Assembly (NCBI GenBank): GCA_025455345.1
Contig: JALOMS010000331.1
Coordinates: 1-6,346 of the forward strand
DNA: 6,346 nucleotides
Origin: Thermoflexibacter sp.
GTDB taxonomy: Bacteria > Bacteroidota > Bacteroidia > Cytophagales > Thermoflexibacteraceae
Direction: 5' to 3'
The notes under the pieces are model-generated. The model saw only the letters and a program-made list of their open reading frames with translations. It was not told the DNA's origin and did not search any database. Positions 5,925-6,346 of the stretch are shown piece after piece (within the stretch, counting starts at the first letter, position 1; each line of letters begins with the position of its first letter). The translations under genes were made by a program, and so were the position numbers.

Positions 5925-6346
5925 ATGAGGAAACTCTTACTTACAGGAATACTTAGTTTATTCCTATTTAGTTGCTTGTTTGCACAAGAGCGTACTGTTT
6001 CTGGTACGATTATCTCAAGTGAGGACAAGTCCCCCTTGCCAGGGGTGAACGTCGTTGCGAAAGGCACCAATGTAGGTGTAGTAAGTGATGTAGAAGGCAA
6101 GTACAAGTTCAATGTGCCTGCTAATGTAACTACCTTAGTCTTTTCTTTTGTGGGCTTTGTAAGCCAAGAAGTCGAAATCGGCGGAGGAACTACTATTGAT
6201 GTAGCATTAATGCCTGATACAAGACAATTAAACGAAGTAATCGTAACAGGTTACGGACAGCAGATTAAGAGAGAAGTAACAGGTAATATCGCCAAAGTTG
6301 GCGGTTCGGATATCAAAGATATGCCTGTGGCTACTTTTGATAATGC
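5925..6346 (+). CDS. SusC/RagA-family TonB-linked transporter, N-terminal part (cut by window edge)
   Basis: The first 140 codons are present and open to the window edge. Seen: a signal peptide nearly identical to that of the gene at 1178 (MRKLLLTGILSLFLFS, then CLFA-Q). A carboxypeptidase-regulatory-like domain (VSGTI, GVNVVAKGT, SDVEGKYKF, FSFVGFVSQEV) follows, then the TonB-box-like LNEVIVTGYG at 102-111 and the first residues of the plug. The alignment with the first SusC has no gaps over 140 residues: about 81 of 113 residues agree up to GYGQQ, then only about 8 of 27. It is therefore a paralogue, probably with a different ligand. The start is fixed by this match. A Cys at residue 17 creates an LFSC lipobox-like string, but cleavage at LFA-Q by signal peptidase I fits the family better. 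A SusD partner would be expected beyond the window. Confidence 0.93.
   Translation, partial: MRKLLLTGILSLFLFSCLFAQERTVSGTIISSEDKSPLPGVNVVAKGTNVGVVSDVEGKYKFNVPANVTTLVFSFVGFVSQEVEIGGGTTIDVALMPDTRQLNEVIVTGYGQQIKREVTGNIAKVGGSDIKDMPVATFDN

Overview
The window looks like chromosomal DNA of a member of the Bacteroidota, possibly from the Cytophagales side; the genus cannot be fixed from sequence alone. The evidence is a complete SusC/SusD outer-membrane uptake pair followed by the start of a second SusC-type gene, AT-rich intergenic DNA, almost no Shine-Dalgarno signals before the large genes, and a Bacteroidota-type promoter (TTTG, 19 bases, TATCTTTG). All three convincing genes are on the + strand.

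Layout. Bases 1-279 hold a small open frame with a Cys-rich tail. It may be a peptide precursor, but its last third is written in repeat and promoter DNA. Bases 218-505 are a cluster of five separate perfect inverted repeats, three of them with 3-base loops, with a promoter-like element inside; this is either intergenic repeat DNA or a structured RNA. Bases 506-1177 are AT-rich with no convincing gene. Bases 1178-4150 encode a full-length SusC-family TonB-dependent transporter of 990 residues. After a 21-base gap, bases 4172-5620 encode its SusD-family surface lipoprotein of 482 residues. A perfect 15-bp hairpin at 5716-5748 lies in the 304-base gap that follows. From 5925 to the window edge is the first 140 codons of a second SusC-family gene.

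How the genes work together. SusC and SusD products form an outer-membrane complex in which the SusD lipoprotein acts as a lid over the SusC barrel, and TonB/ExbBD energy drives import of a bound oligomer (glycan, peptide or similar). No degradative enzyme, sigma/anti-sigma pair or hybrid sensor is in view, so the substrate cannot be named. The second SusC shares its signal peptide and N-terminal domain with the first (about 72% identity over 113 residues, about 90% DNA identity over the first 80 bases). The two then diverge sharply at the plug, as expected for a duplicated transporter family with different ligands. The parts least explained by known families are the small frame and the hairpin cluster at the left end.
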